Of a DNA stretch of 64,000 nucleotides, positions 1-12,869 are shown piece by piece. The stretch is from contig JADEYG010000009.1 in assembly GCA_016906335.1 (NCBI GenBank), forward strand, positions 1,355,001 to 1,419,000, given 5' to 3'. The stretch is from Novakomyces olei. Taxonomy: Eukaryota > Ascomycota > Novakomycetes > Novakomycetales > Novakomycetaceae. Within the stretch, counting starts at the first letter, position 1. Each line of letters starts with the position of its first letter. The notes beneath the pieces were generated by a model. That model made no database searches, had not been told where the DNA came from, and saw only the letters and a list, made by a program, of their open reading frames with translations. A program made the translations under genes and the position numbers.

Positions 1-1207
1 CGAGACTTGATTTTGGTAAAATGAGCGTCTTTGTTTTGTAGACACTCACGCATCTAAAGGGCTCTGGGTCCACTGATTCGCTCCCGAGTCCAAAGGATTC
101 TGCCAATAAATGAGCAAACCGCCGATAATAAGGCTTCATGGGCCGCATTACCATCGCCCTTCGATCGCTCTCTGCAAAATTGAGAAACTGCTGTTCGATT
201 CCACGGCAGATATCCCGTGAGTCTTTGCCTGAGCCAAACATTTCCATAATTTCGTCGCCAAAACATTGGCTAGACGGAGGGAGGCCGGTAGTACTAGTAC
301 TAGTATTAGTACCAGTATTAGTATTAGTATTAGTACTAGTATTAGTACTAGTACTAGCAGCAGCAGTACTAGTACTAGCTTTACTAGTCCCACTAGTATC
401 GTTATTCGTATTACCAGTATTACCATTACCAGTACAAGTATTGTCAGTATTACCAGCTGGCCGGCCGGCCAGGATGCTAAAAGCCTCGTTTAGCCGAGTC
501 CTCCTTTGCTCGGCAGCGCAAACGGAATTGCACTCTACTTTACCCTTACTTGCCTCTACTTGGGCACAGGGAACTCGTGCTCTGAGAGTTCCACAGGCAC
601 AGCAAGGCACCTCCACTATAACCCTGCAGCAATTTTGGTCTGTTTCACAGGTAAAAGGAGCGTGGCAAGGCAGCTGGCACGAGTGCCCACAGCCTTTACG
701 CACTTTCCCACAGACTTGGCGGCAATCACGTCCGTCATTTCCCTCTACTCGGCAATCGCCAGAGTGGCAAAGTCTCTGGCAGGTATGGAATCCGCAGGAC
801 AAGGCCCTTCCACAGCGCTGGCCACAGGAAACGCTTTCCCTCGGCCTCCAGCAGCCGATATTGCTGACCCGCTGCCGTCCACAGGCACACAGTTTCTCTG
901 CCAGGTGTGGACATGGAGGGCACGATTCCGTGGACGGATGGCACTTGTGTGGCACAGGCTCGTGTCCACAATTCGAGGCCGTTTGGCAGGGGAAAGGGCA
1001 GTCTGGAACAGCGTTTGATCCACAGGGAATTGGTGGCATTATACTCGTGCGGCCACAGGCACAGGTCACTTCTTCAAAAGACGCATGCACACAAGTGCCA
1101 CACTGACCCCTGTGGCAAAGCCTGTCGCAATAATGGTTTCCACACTGTAACAAACGGCCACAAGGTCGTGTACATATATGCTCAGACTCGTAGTCGGCAA
1201 GGGTTTC

Positions 1208-1251
<44 letters not shown>

Positions 1252-3895
1252 GATTATTATTATTATTATTATTATTATCATTATTATTATTATAATAATT
1301 ATTATAATTATTATTCCTTTTTCCTTTTCTTGTCTGGGCAATCCTTTGCCTGCCTTTAACGAACCCGGAACAGCACCGCTGCCGGCACTGGTGCCGTCCA
1401 CAGTGCATCAGTGTCCCACACGACCGATTGCAAAGCAGAGTGCTGTCTTGCTCACTTGAGCAGACAACTGCTTCGAACAAATTGGCTCCACACTGGCACG
1501 AGCAGGTCACACGTTCCTCGCAAGGCCCACAGGGCCCCGTATGGCATTTCCGGCGGCACAAGTGTCCGCACTTTGGGAGCAGTCGCCCACACTCGCTGTC
1601 GCAAGTGCCAATGGCGTCAGTGCAGGACTGCCTCTGCGCTATTTTGTGCATTTCCACTCGGCCACAGGGGCATTTAGTGATTCGGCTTGGGTCTAATGGA
1701 CAAACTGCCAGTCCGAGTTGCGTGTGAGGATGGCACCGTTGCCTGCAGCGGTGCTGGCCACAGGCAAAGGGGCGGTCACACGTGGTATAACAGTCCCAGT
1801 AGCCGGTAAATTGTATTGCACTAGTATCAGTACTAGTACTAGTAGTATTTGTATTAAGATTAGTACTAGTATAAGTACTGATAATAGTACTAGTGTCAGT
1901 CCTAGTGTCAGTCCTAGTGTCAGTACTAGTATCAGTACTAGTATCAGTACTAGGATTAGTACTAGGATTAGTACTAGGATTAGAACTAGTGTCAGTACAA
2001 GTGTCAGTCCTAGTGTCAGTCATAGTGTCAGTACTAGTATTAATACTAGTGTCAGTACTAGAACTAGCATCAGTAATAGTATCAGTAATAGTATCAGTAC
2101 TAATACCAGTACTAGGATTAGTACTAGTATTAGTACTAGTATTGATACTATTGTCAGTACTAGTATCAGTACTAGCACTGGTTGAGCAAGTGCCAGTTGA
2201 ATCAGCCTGGCGGATTGCCATTTTGTCGTTTGTCTCCATTTGCACGTCATTCTCACAGACTTGCTCTACGCCTTTACTAAACCCTGCATAATCATCCAGT
2301 AGGCTGGCCATAGTATCCTCCTTGCGAGGCTCATTGCAGACTGCAATTCCACAAACCTCCTCACGGCCAAACACGTCCAGGCTTTGTTGGGGAGCAGTTT
2401 GCTCGTAGCAGGCCATATCCCTTGTTTTCCGTCCGCAGTAGCATTTTACAGGCTCAGCTACCCTGCACACTCCGCAAGAGCCGCTATGGCAAACTCGGGG
2501 GCACTTGTGCCGTCCACAGGGCATCTTGTCCGCACAAACTGTCCCACAGGAAAAAGAGCCAAAAGAGCCAGGGCCGGATCCTTCTTCCCTACTGTACACA
2601 GTCTCCGTACAGGGTTTTTGAGCGCTGCTCCGGCCGCAGTGGCAGAACTGTACGGGGGACAGTTCCGTACAGGGCGGGCAGGGGCCCGCATGGCACTCTG
2701 CGGGACACGGGTGTGGGCAGCCAGCGGGTCTGCTCTTTCCGCAAATGCCTCCACAGGAATGAGGCAGGCCGAAATGACGTGAGCGATGTGGAGCAGCAGC
2801 CTCCTGCGTTTGTACAGGGTTTTCTACTCTCCCACACCAGCAGGTATAAGCCTGGGGCAGTACAGTGTTTGCGTCCTTGCACCCTGGGCATTTCCACTCA
2901 CCGAATCCATCTGCCTCGTGATCACGAAGCTTAGCACTGCTGTTTCCAGTGCTGCGCAAAGCCCAGTTGGATATACATTTCAGATGGAAGACAGCGAAGC
3001 AGCACCGGCAGCTCCATATTCTATGCTTTCTTCGAACTGGCTCACAGCAAATCATACACTCGTAAACACCAGTCGCAATCTCGTGCATGATCCGAGTACT
3101 CAGATCAGTACTGTGATTAGTACTGTTATTAGTACTGTTATTAGTACTGTGATTAGTACTGTGATCAGTACTGTAATCAGTACTCTGATCAGTACTCTGC
3201 TCTGCCGTCAAACCTGCCTTAAAGGTTCTGCTGCTGGTGAGCGTAGAGGCAGTAGGCTTGTCCCAGTGCCGTCGACGACGATTGCTCCGGACTTGCTGGT
3301 GCGTCAATTCCTGTATATTTAATGCGCCAGTGGGTTCGGTTTGAGCGTCTCTTGGTCGCGGCTCGTCTTTTGTTTGTACAATTTTAGTTGCTCCTTCCTT
3401 TTGTCCTCTTTTCTTTTGTCCTCTTTTCTTTTGTCCTCCTTCTTTTGATCCTCCCTGCTTCTCTCCTCTCCCTACTTGTCCTCTGTCCATTTGTTCTCTG
3501 TCCATTTGTTGTCCTTCTATTTGCTGTCCTTCCATTTGCTGTCCTTCCATTTGCTGCCCTTCTATTTGCTGCCCTTCTATTTGTTCTTTTATTCGTGCTC
3601 CATCTACTCTTGCTGCGCCTATACTATTCGCAACCCCACAATTTCGCGACCTGTTTTCTTTGGCTTTTGCGTGTATCGTCGCTGCACTGCCGTCCCCTGG
3701 TTCAGCGTTTGACAGCGGCCTCGTTGGCGACGAATCAGTTAAAGGCCGATCGCTGTTTTCGCCTGAATTTGTCTCTCTATCGGCCGCAGAATTTCTGGCT
3801 GTCTGTCGCCGACGCGGCCGACGCGGACGGCTGTTGTGCACAGGTCTCGCCCGCTCAGCGGGAGCAGCCAAAGACACTGCTTCTCCATGGCTCAT
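1..3895 (-). CDS. NFX1-type zinc-finger / R3H protein (FAP1-like), 3' end outside window
   Basis: One open frame runs from an ATG at 3895 down past base 1 (at least 1298 codons), so the C-terminus is missing. The order is: a basic, Gln/Gly/Lys-rich N-terminus; a RING-like Cys-rich domain starting YECMICCEPV and closing with EWKCPGCK (about 3070-2885); a long series of NFX1-type fingers (CG-x-C, HxC and CHxGxCxxC patterns, about 2760-500); then an R3H-like segment ending in RRFAHLLAESFGLGSES (about 150-60). Family members are RING-type transcription or ubiquitin-ligase factors; yeast FAP1 binds FKBP12. The fingers are split by low-complexity tracts: Ser/Thr/Asp/Asn repeats and a poly-Asn run. 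With them the protein is longer than the roughly 1000-1100 residues usual for fungal homologues. Identity is firm; target and function here are inferred. Confidence 0.88.
287..450. repeat. In-frame AGTACT/AGTATT repeat in the NFX1-like gene
   Basis: Degenerate 6-bp repeat (AGTACT, AGTATT, AGTACC) that on the minus strand encodes Ser-Thr/Asn-Thr pairs between the last zinc finger and the R3H segment. Length stays a multiple of three and no stop is seen. Confidence 0.75.
1208..1315. repeat. ATT array encoding poly-Asn in the NFX1-like gene
   Basis: About 36 ATT-type triplets, read on the minus strand as AAT, give a near-pure Asn run broken by single Asp, His and Tyr codons. It lies between two zinc fingers. 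I checked the frame triplet by triplet and it contains no stop. Confidence 0.8.
1818..2184. repeat. Long AGTACT-type Ser/Thr/Asp repeat in the NFX1-like gene
   Basis: About 360 bp of 6-bp units (AGTACT, AGTATC, AGTGTC, AGGATT) encode roughly 120 residues of Ser-Thr-Asp/Asn-Thr repeats on the minus strand, inserted inside the zinc-finger array. Confidence 0.78.
3097..3201. repeat. 12-bp AGTACTGTGATT repeat just before the RING-like domain
   Basis: Eight or nine AGTACT(G)-(N6) units encode QSTD/HSTN/NSTN tetrapeptides on the minus strand, directly N-terminal to the RING-like Cys cluster. Confidence 0.75.
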
Positions 3896-4727
3896 ACCGA
3901 AGGACTCTAGTCGAGTCTGGATAAGGCGAATCTGGATAATTTTTAGTTTCTTTTACAGTTGTATAGCAATAGATAACGCAAAGTTGCGTATATATATACT
4001 AAATACCCTCGAATTATGTCATGGTTGAACGTGTAGAGGGTTAGGGTTTATAAGTACAGTGCGGTGCCTATGATCGGCGTTTGCCTCTCTAAATCGTGTC
4101 GATGATAAATTGATATTAGACTGGTCTGTTGTGGATAAGCTTACTATCAAAAAGACAGAGTTACTCGCAGTGCCGCTAAATTTTGGCCGCACGAGCACTG
4201 ATAATTTTACATTATTGTTACAGTCACATTATCGTTTACAATAACATTATCACTTACAATATGTCTATAACCCACAAAAGCCTACAACTGACAATAAACT
4301 ACGACAAATATGCCACCAACATATAACAAACCAAAATAGACTCGTGAAAAATAGATTCGTGAATTAAAGTGCCAATCAAACTGTCGAAGACCGTAAAAGC
4401 CGAGAGTCTGAGACTCGCGTAGATTTGATGGGAAACGACCGAGTTGGCTGTCGAATATCGATTGTACTCTGCCAGCTGGACACGTTGTCTCCACGCCCAT
4501 ATATATTTTATCTGAACGACGAGAAGATCACGTGACCCAAATTATAATTATAATTCAGGGTTTTCTAGTTGCTACAGCGACAGTGACTGTACAAGTAAAC
4601 AATAAACAAATATACAAATATTTACGCGATAACAGATCCATTTATTTCGCGACAATAAAGAGGCCGCCAGCGTAAACGCCGTGCAACAAAAGACCCGATA
4701 GTAATAGGCATTGCCAAACCAAGGCAG
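3896..4727. promoter_or_regulatory. Divergent intergenic region between the NFX1-like gene and kinesin-5
   Basis: 832 bp that should hold both promoters. Visible sites are a telobox-type GGGTTAGGGTTT (4038-4049), an exact CAGTCACA (4221-4228, same string as HomolD) and a CACGTG E-box in GATCACGTGAC (4526-4536), 190 bp before the kinesin ATG. A 72-codon minus frame at 4282-4500 resembles nothing and is not called. Confidence 0.45.
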
Positions 4728-7700
4728 ATGCCTGTCAACACCAATGCCACGGCTGGATCGGCTCGCTCTGTGCCGAGACCGTCCAGCCGAACATCAGGCA
4801 CAGCCTCAGCGCGAGCGCCTTTGGCTCGATCTTCTTCGCGACAAGGAACCAGTGTTGCAAGGCCACCTTCTCGCCAATCCTCGGCCACTCATACAGTCCG
4901 CAGTGCAGGCAACAGCACTAGTCAAAGCGCCACCGCTTCCAGCGGCCATCGTGCAGCTGCTGCCAAAGCTACAGCGAGCCAAAGCTCAGCGTCAGGATCA
5001 GCTGGTGCTGGAGGCAATGACGCTGAGGGTGCAATCGATCGGGAGACAAACATCAGTGTCGTCGTCCGCTGCCGAGGCCGAAATGACCGCGAAGTCAAGG
5101 AGAACGCTGGCGTGCTTGTCCACACGAGCGGGCCAAGAGGCCGCGAAGTCACAGTGCAGACAAGCCCGCTTTCCGTTCTGTCAAACAAGACTTATTCGTT
5201 TGACCGTGTATTCGGCCCAGAAGCCGATCAATCACTCGTTTTTGATGATGTTGCAGGGCCTGTTTTGAGCGAGGTACCTCTTGATTTTATTCTGTTTTAT
5301 TTTATGTTTATTTTATTATTCTATTATTCTATTATTCTATTATTTTATTATTTTTATAATTTTGTATTTTTGATGCCTGCTTTTACTATTTTCTTGTTAT
5401 GCTCCATGCTAATGTCAGGTCATCTCTGGGTTCAACTGTACAATATTCGCGTACGGTCAAACAGGGACGGGCAAGACGTATACTATGAGTGGCGATATAG
5501 CAGGTACTATGAGCACTATCGTCGACCAGGCAGGTATAATACCACGCACGCTTCATCGGCTCTTTCAGAAGCTGGAGGCGGAGAGCACAGAGTTCAGTGT
5601 CAAGGTCTCTTACATTGAGCTTTACAACGAGGAACTACGCGACTTGCTGGCGTACGAGGAGGACAAAAAACTTAAAATATATGATGATCATTCACGTAAA
5701 GGCGGGGTTATTATAAACGACATGGAAGAAACACTAATCAACAATGCTCAAGAGGGGCTCAAACTGCTGCAAACAGGAAGTTACAAACGGCAAGTGGCAG
5801 CAACAAAGTGCAATGATCTCTCTTCCCGGTCTCACTCTGTTTTCACGATTACCGTCCATGTGAAGGAGCAAACAGACGGGGAAGATATGCTGCGTATAGG
5901 CAAACTCAACCTTGTAGATCTCGCTGGATCAGAAAACATTGGCCGCTCAGGGGCAGAGAACAAACGTGCTAGGGAGGCAGGAATGATTAACCAGTCATTG
6001 CTAACACTGGGCAGGGTTATAAACAATTTAGTGGACCACAGTGCTCATATTCCCTACCGGGAATCAAAACTAACAAGGCTCCTGCAGGACTCGTTGGGCG
6101 GCAGAACTAAAACGTGTATAATTGCCACTATTAGCCCCTCCAAAGTCAACCTCGAGGAGACAATAAGCACTCTGGAATACGCAGCCAGAGCCAAAAATAT
6201 CCGCAATAAGCCGCAGTGCAACCAATTAATGACCAAAAAGACGTTGATAAAAGAATTTGTTATCGAGATTGAGCGACTCAAAGCCGATTTAGCCTCTACA
6301 AGGGCAAAAACCGGTGTCTTTATGACGCAGGAGAGCTACAAGGAGCTGACAGAGGGGAATGAGAGCAATAAATTGCTGGCAGAAGAGCAGGCGAGAAAGA
6401 TTGAGATGGTAGAGTCCTCTTTGCGTACTACTCGAGAGCAATTGGAGGCAGATTCGCAGCAGTTGCGCGATTTGAAACGCGTAAATGAGCGTACGGAAGC
6501 GCAATTGGTTGAGACGTCTGCGCAACTAGTTCAAACGCAAAAAGCTTTAGAGTCAACTGAAGCTCAGCTACACTCTGAAGCACAGGCGCGGCAGGTTTAC
6601 GAGACAAACGCTGCTACTCTGCAATCTGCCCTGACAGATTTGTCTGTGAATTATGAAGCGGCAGTACAGGACGTGTACGCTTTGCAGTCAAAGCTGGAGA
6701 GAAAAGGCAAAATTGAGGCCTCAACAGCGCAAATGTTTACTCATTTCAAGGCAGAAATGGCACAGTGTATCGGCCAAGTGCTGGCGAATGTCCGTGGCTA
6801 TGGCGACGCTTCTACTGCTGGTGCACGAGACCTTTGCCGGACAGTAGAGGCCCTTAGTGCCACTAAAACCGGCCATATCCAGAGTGTAGAAGCCACCTTG
6901 AAATCCGGATTGCAAGAGATTGAAAAGGCATGTCTGCATCACTTTAGCAGCCTTGAGAAGAGCAAAGGGGACGCGAGCAGTTTTATTTCCAGTCTGCAGT
7001 CTCTGCTCGAGTCGACCGGCCAACAGCTGCAAGGCCAAGTGCAAGAAATGGCCAAATCTACAGGCGAATCTGCCCAGCAAATTGCTGTTGCTGCTGGCCA
7101 GCTGCAACAGCAGACGCACAATGCCTACAGCGAGATTGGCCTTAATGTTCGACAGCTGTTTGAGGACACAAAGAGGCACATGGACGTGCAAGCAGCGGAT
7201 ATGGAACGGCTGAGGGACGCTCTTGTTGCGGGTACAAGCACAGCTGCCTCGGGAATAATTGCCTCTGCGAATGCAATGGACTCTGCCCTGCAAGACCATT
7301 CAAGGGCAGTTGAGCAGTCTACTGCGGAAATGATTGAGCAGATTGGAGCTATTGTTCAAGAGCAAATGCAGCAGCAACTGACCCGTGTGGCCAGTACTAT
7401 TGTGGCCAGTACTAGAGCTAAAACGGAGGCAGTTTGCCAGGATATTGGAAGGGTGGAGGAGAGATTTGTAGCCGGAACCGCCAACTGGTCTGGCCGGCAG
7501 CTAGCTTACTTGCGCAGAATGCAGACATTGAAGGGCGAGTTTAAGGAGCATATTGTAACTGCCGCTCAGCAGTCGGACAAGCAGGCAGTCCAGCTTCAGG
7601 CAAGTGCCGGAGCAGTTGAAGACTCGGCCGAAAAGTCGGCTAAAGAGCAGACTGCCCTTGTCCAGGGGAGAGTTGCTGCTTTGGCTCAGCTTGTTGCAAC

Positions 7701-8421
7701 GGCAGACGAAGCTCAAAAGGCAAACTACAGTGCAGATTTGGCCTCGGGCCAATCTGCACTGGCACTGAGCAAGACTGTGAATGCCAATGCCCTTGGAGGC
7801 CTCAGTGTTTGTGCTCAAGCAGCCGATGAAGGTATCGTCCGGATACTGGACGAAGCAGCTGGCCAGTCTGGCCGGGGCCAGGAGTTTTGTGAACGGGTGG
7901 CAAAGCAGCTGGTTTCGGCTGCTCATAGGGTAGAGGAGACAAAGGCTGAGGCCGATACGGTTACCGGGGCAACGCCGAGGAGAAGGACGTTTGCTGCAGT
8001 GCCAGAGTGCCGATTGCTATCCTGTCAAAGTGCAGTTGCTAATGGCCACAAAGCAGCAAGCCAGGAATCGCCAAGGACAGCAGCGCCTGAGCCGAGTTTA
8101 GACAGCCCTTTGAGGGAAGTAAGTGTGAATATTAGGCCACTGTCCTCGTTACCAAACTGCCATGAATTTGGGAACGACAGAGATGGCAGTGCTAGGATGA
8201 GCGATAGAGCAGCAGGAGAAACTGCCGATGGCGAAGACGATGAGCACGATGACGGAGTCGTGGGTGCAGCACAGTTTGTTGTCAACCCAAACAGAAGGAA
8301 GGCTGCTGCTTCGTCTATTCCTCTGTCTAAACGGACAGAGTCTATGGGTAAACTGCGAACTGGAACGGCCGCAGTTGGCCAGGAGAATGGGCCCATGCCG
8401 ATGCACCGGCGGTCGGGATAG
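4728..8421 (+). CDS. Kinesin-5 (BimC/Cut7/Eg5) mitotic motor
   Basis: Two exons, 4728-5273 and 5419-8421, give 1182 residues. The intron ends ATGCTAATGTCAG. After a Ser/Ala-rich N-terminus (about 100 residues) comes the motor domain with VVVRCRGR (usual VxxRxRP), P-loop GQTGTGKT at 195-202, switch I NDLSSRSH near 313 and switch II DLAGSE near 349. A neck and long coiled coil follow. The tail has TGATPRRRTF with Thr1034 in a Thr-Pro-x-Arg context, matching the BimC box that Cdk1 phosphorylates in this family. Family knowledge: homotetrameric plus-end motor that crosslinks and slides antiparallel spindle microtubules. An AAAT array begins about 100 bp past the stop. Assignment to kinesin-5 rests on the motor plus BimC-like tail. 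Confidence 0.93.
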
Positions 8422-8520
8422 GTTGTTTTATATATATATAATTTCGGTTCTGATTCACGACGTTTTTTTAAAAGTTTGCATGATTTGTGCCCGTAAATTG
8501 TGTAAATGCTCATTGACTGT

Positions 8521-8764
<244 letters not shown>

Positions 8765-8832
8765 ATAATTATAACCATATTCTTCAATTATCATCTGTTG
8801 ATCCCACTGCATTACTATAAACATGTTTTATA

Positions 8833-10120
8833 CTAAAGCCTGCTGACAAGCCGATGCTTGACTAAAAAGTCGGCGATTGCCTCAAAGTATCCTGGCTTTA
8901 TTACAGAATCGTTATGCATTCCGCCTTTAACAATGTAAAAGTCTTTACGGTCCAAAGGCACAGGACAGGTGGCAAAGAGCCTCTGCATTTGTACAGGGGG
9001 CACAATCTCGTCCAGTTCTCCTGACAAAAACAAGAAAGGCGGGCGCTTAAGGTTTCGAATAGCACGCTGGAATGTATTAGACTTTTATACAAAATATAGT
9101 AATTGCTTACCTCGCTCTCCCATTTCTCGTGGCACAGCACTGTAAAAGGACGTGCGAGTGGGAGCACGCTTGAATTAGTAAATGGGACATGATTCAATAA
9201 AGCCCTTTTCATTTTGACCTCTTTTCTCTAAACATTTTTGTTTTGACTTTTAATATAGAGTCTGCTTTCTGATTCTGATTCATTTCTTCACTTACACAGG
9301 TATCATATTCGCCATTGACGTAAACGTATTCTCTAGAATAATGCCAGCAACCTTGTCGGGATTGCGGGCAGCAAGAGCAATAGCAAGAGCGCCTCCAATA
9401 CTACTGCCATAAAGCACAATACGCGTATGGTCCACGTCTGACCGGGACCACAGATGGTCTAGGGCTGTCTGCGCATCATTGACGAGCCCTTTCTCTGAAG
9501 GCACTCCCGTGCTTTTGCCATACCTGATGTGAGCAACATGTCCATGGCTGATTTTATTTTATTTTATAAAAGTATTTTATGTCGGATTCAATTTCGCTCT
9601 TGACTTTTCGTCTATTTTTATCTAGTTTTGATTTTCCATTTTCGCTTTATTTGCGTCATACCCCCGATAGGACAAGAGAAACACGTTTGCTCCGATTGGA
9701 TAGCTGTTTAGCGTACGTGCAATAGGCAGTCTGTGACCGATATTGCCCCCGTTCCCATGTAAAAGCAGAATAGTCGGCGCGTCACGACGCGTAGATGAGC
9801 CTATAAAATAGCACGGAAGCCTCTCATGGTCGGGTGTGGTCAATGTAACCAATTCGTACCGCAAGCCGAAAGCGTCTGAATACCATAAGAATTTGGAATC
9901 ACGCCAGCAAGGACCCTACCTGGCGTATCGACCTGGGTTCGTGATCCAGCGGGAAAGTTTGCAGGGTAGATAAGGCTCGCTTGAAAAGTGTACAGTAGCC
10001 CGACAGTGAGCGACAGAGCTTTGTGTATTAACAAAAAGATGCTTATTTGTACATTTAAGTTTATTCATGAGCCAACTTACCTGCGGCCGATCCAACTGCT
10101 AGCTTGTAAACAACGGACAT
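8833..10120 (-). CDS. Bem46/ABHD13-type alpha/beta hydrolase
   Basis: Six exons (10120-10081, 10018-9920, 9875-9662, 9523-9296, 9168-9111, 9066-8833) give 290 residues; all junctions keep frame and introns are 44-138 bp. The N-terminal hydrophobic segment (SAAALSLTVGLLYTFQASL) fits a signal anchor, followed by the family signature IYPANFPAGSRTQVDTP. The oxyanion region is LLLHGNGGN. The catalytic triad is visible: Ser159 in GSSIGG, Asp232 in SGELDE and His264 in GGMHND. Known members sit at the ER or plasma membrane; in Neurospora Bem46 affects polarity, and substrates are unknown. The start is chosen because it opens the hydrophobic anchor and an ATG-led 40-bp exon fits the frame. Confidence 0.88.
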
Positions 10121-10241
10121 TCTGGATTACAAATCGCTGTTTGCCGATTAAACAGTTTTGCATGTGCCCAAGGGTAAAGTCGTCCCCGTATTATGTGCCG
10201 CCGTCATGTCATCAAAGCGGAGTCGACGAGGAGTCCAGCGA

Positions 10242-10640
<399 letters not shown>

Positions 10641-10981
10641 TACCGTTCTACTGCTGCGCCCGCCCGCTACGACGGCCAGATCGCTCACAAAACAAGGCCA
10701 AGCGCGGGTCGTAAAGCCCTGCAGCAAAGTGTGCGCGCTGATCTGATTTGCAAAAAGCAGTCAGTTACGTTTTTAGCGCTTTGCAATTCCAATTTCGACA
10801 GCTCTACGAACCAATTACATTCGACGGCAATGTGGACACTCTCTTGTTTGGACGCTTAGCGTGGCCAGTCCGCTGCCGCCGCTATAGTCTGCATTGCTGC
10901 TGGACTGTTTGCCTTTTACACAGTGGCGATTGCAAGAGAATTGTTTATTTAATTGGAAAAGCACAGTGTTCCGCTTGGGCC

Positions 10982-12869
10982 ATGAGTTTCCCTCCTCCGT
11001 CGGCTGCCGCTCCTTCAAGCACCGCTCTGCCTTCCGGCTCAGCGGCTTTTGCTGTCGATCCACGATCACAGATTGCCGCGGCTGCTCACGGCCACGGCCA
11101 CAGCCACGGCCACCACGAGCCGACAGGCGCTCCGGGGTACTTTTTTCCGCCAAATGCTCCACACGTTTACCCGGGACAAGTGCCTGTAGCGCAACACGCT
11201 CAGGTCGTACAGCCTGTGCCAGAGGCGCAGGCTGCTGAGCAGTTTAGCGCTGCCAACGTCGGTGTTGAGCCCCGTATCGTTCAAGCACCACACCACCCTG
11301 CTGGCCTACCTTTTCGATCTGACCCTAACCCTAACCCTAACCCTCGTCAGTTTGCCGTACAGCAGCCGGCACTGGCGCCCCACCCTTCTACCCTGCCTCC
11401 TGCTGGCGTCGGCGGCAGTGGCCAGTTTAATACTGGCCTCGTGCACCCTCAAACATTTTACTCTACTCAAATTCACGACCCTGCGCAGCCGGGTCTTCAT
11501 AACTATTACCACTCTACTCAGCCGGCACTACTACAATCAAGTGCTGCGGGCACGACTGACCCGGCAGCTCAGGCCTTCAATGGTCCTGCAGCTTTGAATG
11601 CTCAAAGCTATGCTCAAACTGGGCCCGGCCAGCCTGCTGCTGCTCCGGCCCCTTGTCAGGAGGATGCTAATGCTGGCCAGAGCCTGCAAAGCACCAATCA
11701 AAATCGCAACGAAGCCTTGCAGGACGTTAACCACTGTACGAGCGAGCAAGTAAGCGAACTGGAAGCTGATCCTTATGCTTATGTGCCCCCACACGATGGG
11801 CAGCCGCACCTTGACCTGGCAAATTACCCGATAGCAGATCTTTTAGTAATGCTGGCTGCCTTGCTCAACAAGATTGCTACAGCCAATGATTCACTGCACA
11901 GAAAAATGCACCATCATCATCATCGCGACGCACACGGGGCCTCCTCCTCTGTCTTTGCTGCCCGTGATACTTCATTACTTGCCTTTCATGCACGTAATAT
12001 TCCCAGTATAACTATTCACGGCTACCTTGTTCGCATCCTGAAATACTGTCCCACAACGAACGAAGTATTTCTAAGCTTACTAATATATTTTGACCGAATG
12101 AGCCGGTTTGCTACTCACAATTTCGATGCGTCGTGCCCCTCATCGGAGCCTGAGAGCCAAAGGGAGAGGCGGCGGCGGAGGCAGACTACTGCAAGTTTGG
12201 AAGAGGACGCAGAGCCTTCTGACTCTTCTTCTATAAATTCACCACAGGTTGTTTTTGCCATTGATAGTTATAATGTTCATCGGCTCGTTATCGCTGGAAT
12301 CACTGCCGCATCAAAGTTTTTTTCCGACGTGTTTTACACTAATTCTCGCTATGCAAAGGTACGATTGGTAACTTTTATTTTTATCTTGTTTTTAAATAGA
12401 TTTGTTATTATTATTATTACTATAATTATTATTATTATTTTTTTTCATTTTTTCATTGTAATTTTTTCCCCTTTGTTTCAATACATGAGACTATGTGAAT
12501 GGCCAGAACTGCATGGGCATGTATTACCAGGACCGTAATACCAAGAATGTCTGCACAATTAGTCTTATCAGTTATTAATCATTTCTCGAATTATACTAAT
12601 TCAAGGTCGGTGGCCTTCCTCTCGGAGAACTTAATCATCTTGAACTGCAGTTTCTAGTAATGAACGATTTTCGGTTAATGGTTCCCCTGGAAGAAATGCA
12701 GCGGTACGGGGATCAACTGCTGCGGTTTTGGAAGGCAGAGAATAGCCAGACTGTACCAGCGCCTTTAAGCCCTCAATATTCCGAGTTGGAAAGTACTCAG
12801 CAATCGCCAGCTTCATCAGCTACACAGCAAGTTTCGCAAGCGTCGGGAACAGAGGACGCGCAGACATGA
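10982..12869 (+). CDS. PHO80-like cyclin (Pho85-type CDK partner) with long N-terminal extension
   Basis: Exons 10982-12358 and 12606-12869 give 546 residues; the 247-bp intron ends TATACTAATTCAAG. The cyclin box lies in the C-terminal third: ITIHGYLVRILKYCPTTNEV, then NVHRLVIAGITAASKFFSD, and after the intron KVGGLPLGELNHLELQFL. These are hallmarks of the PHO80/Pcl6-7 class, which activates a Pho85-type kinase in phosphate and nutrient signalling. The first 350 residues are Pro/Ala/Gln/His-rich, with HGHGHSHGHH and a His run near 390. An in-frame telomere-like repeat encodes an Asn-Pro repeat. The first ATG in frame is 10982; the frame is open upstream but has no earlier ATG. Confidence 0.85.
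11323..11344. repeat. Telomere-type (CCCTAA)n inside the cyclin coding sequence
   Basis: Three full CCCTAA units plus CCCT, read in frame as Pro-Asn-Pro-Asn. See the related sites in APC1. Confidence 0.9.

Noticed and set aside
1066-1459. Poly-Ile frames on both strands
   Set aside because: Off-frame readings of the ATT array; the zinc-finger frame reads it as Asn.
4282-4500. 72-codon minus frame in the kinesin/NFX1-like spacer
   Set aside because: No recognisable domain and lies in a divergent promoter region.
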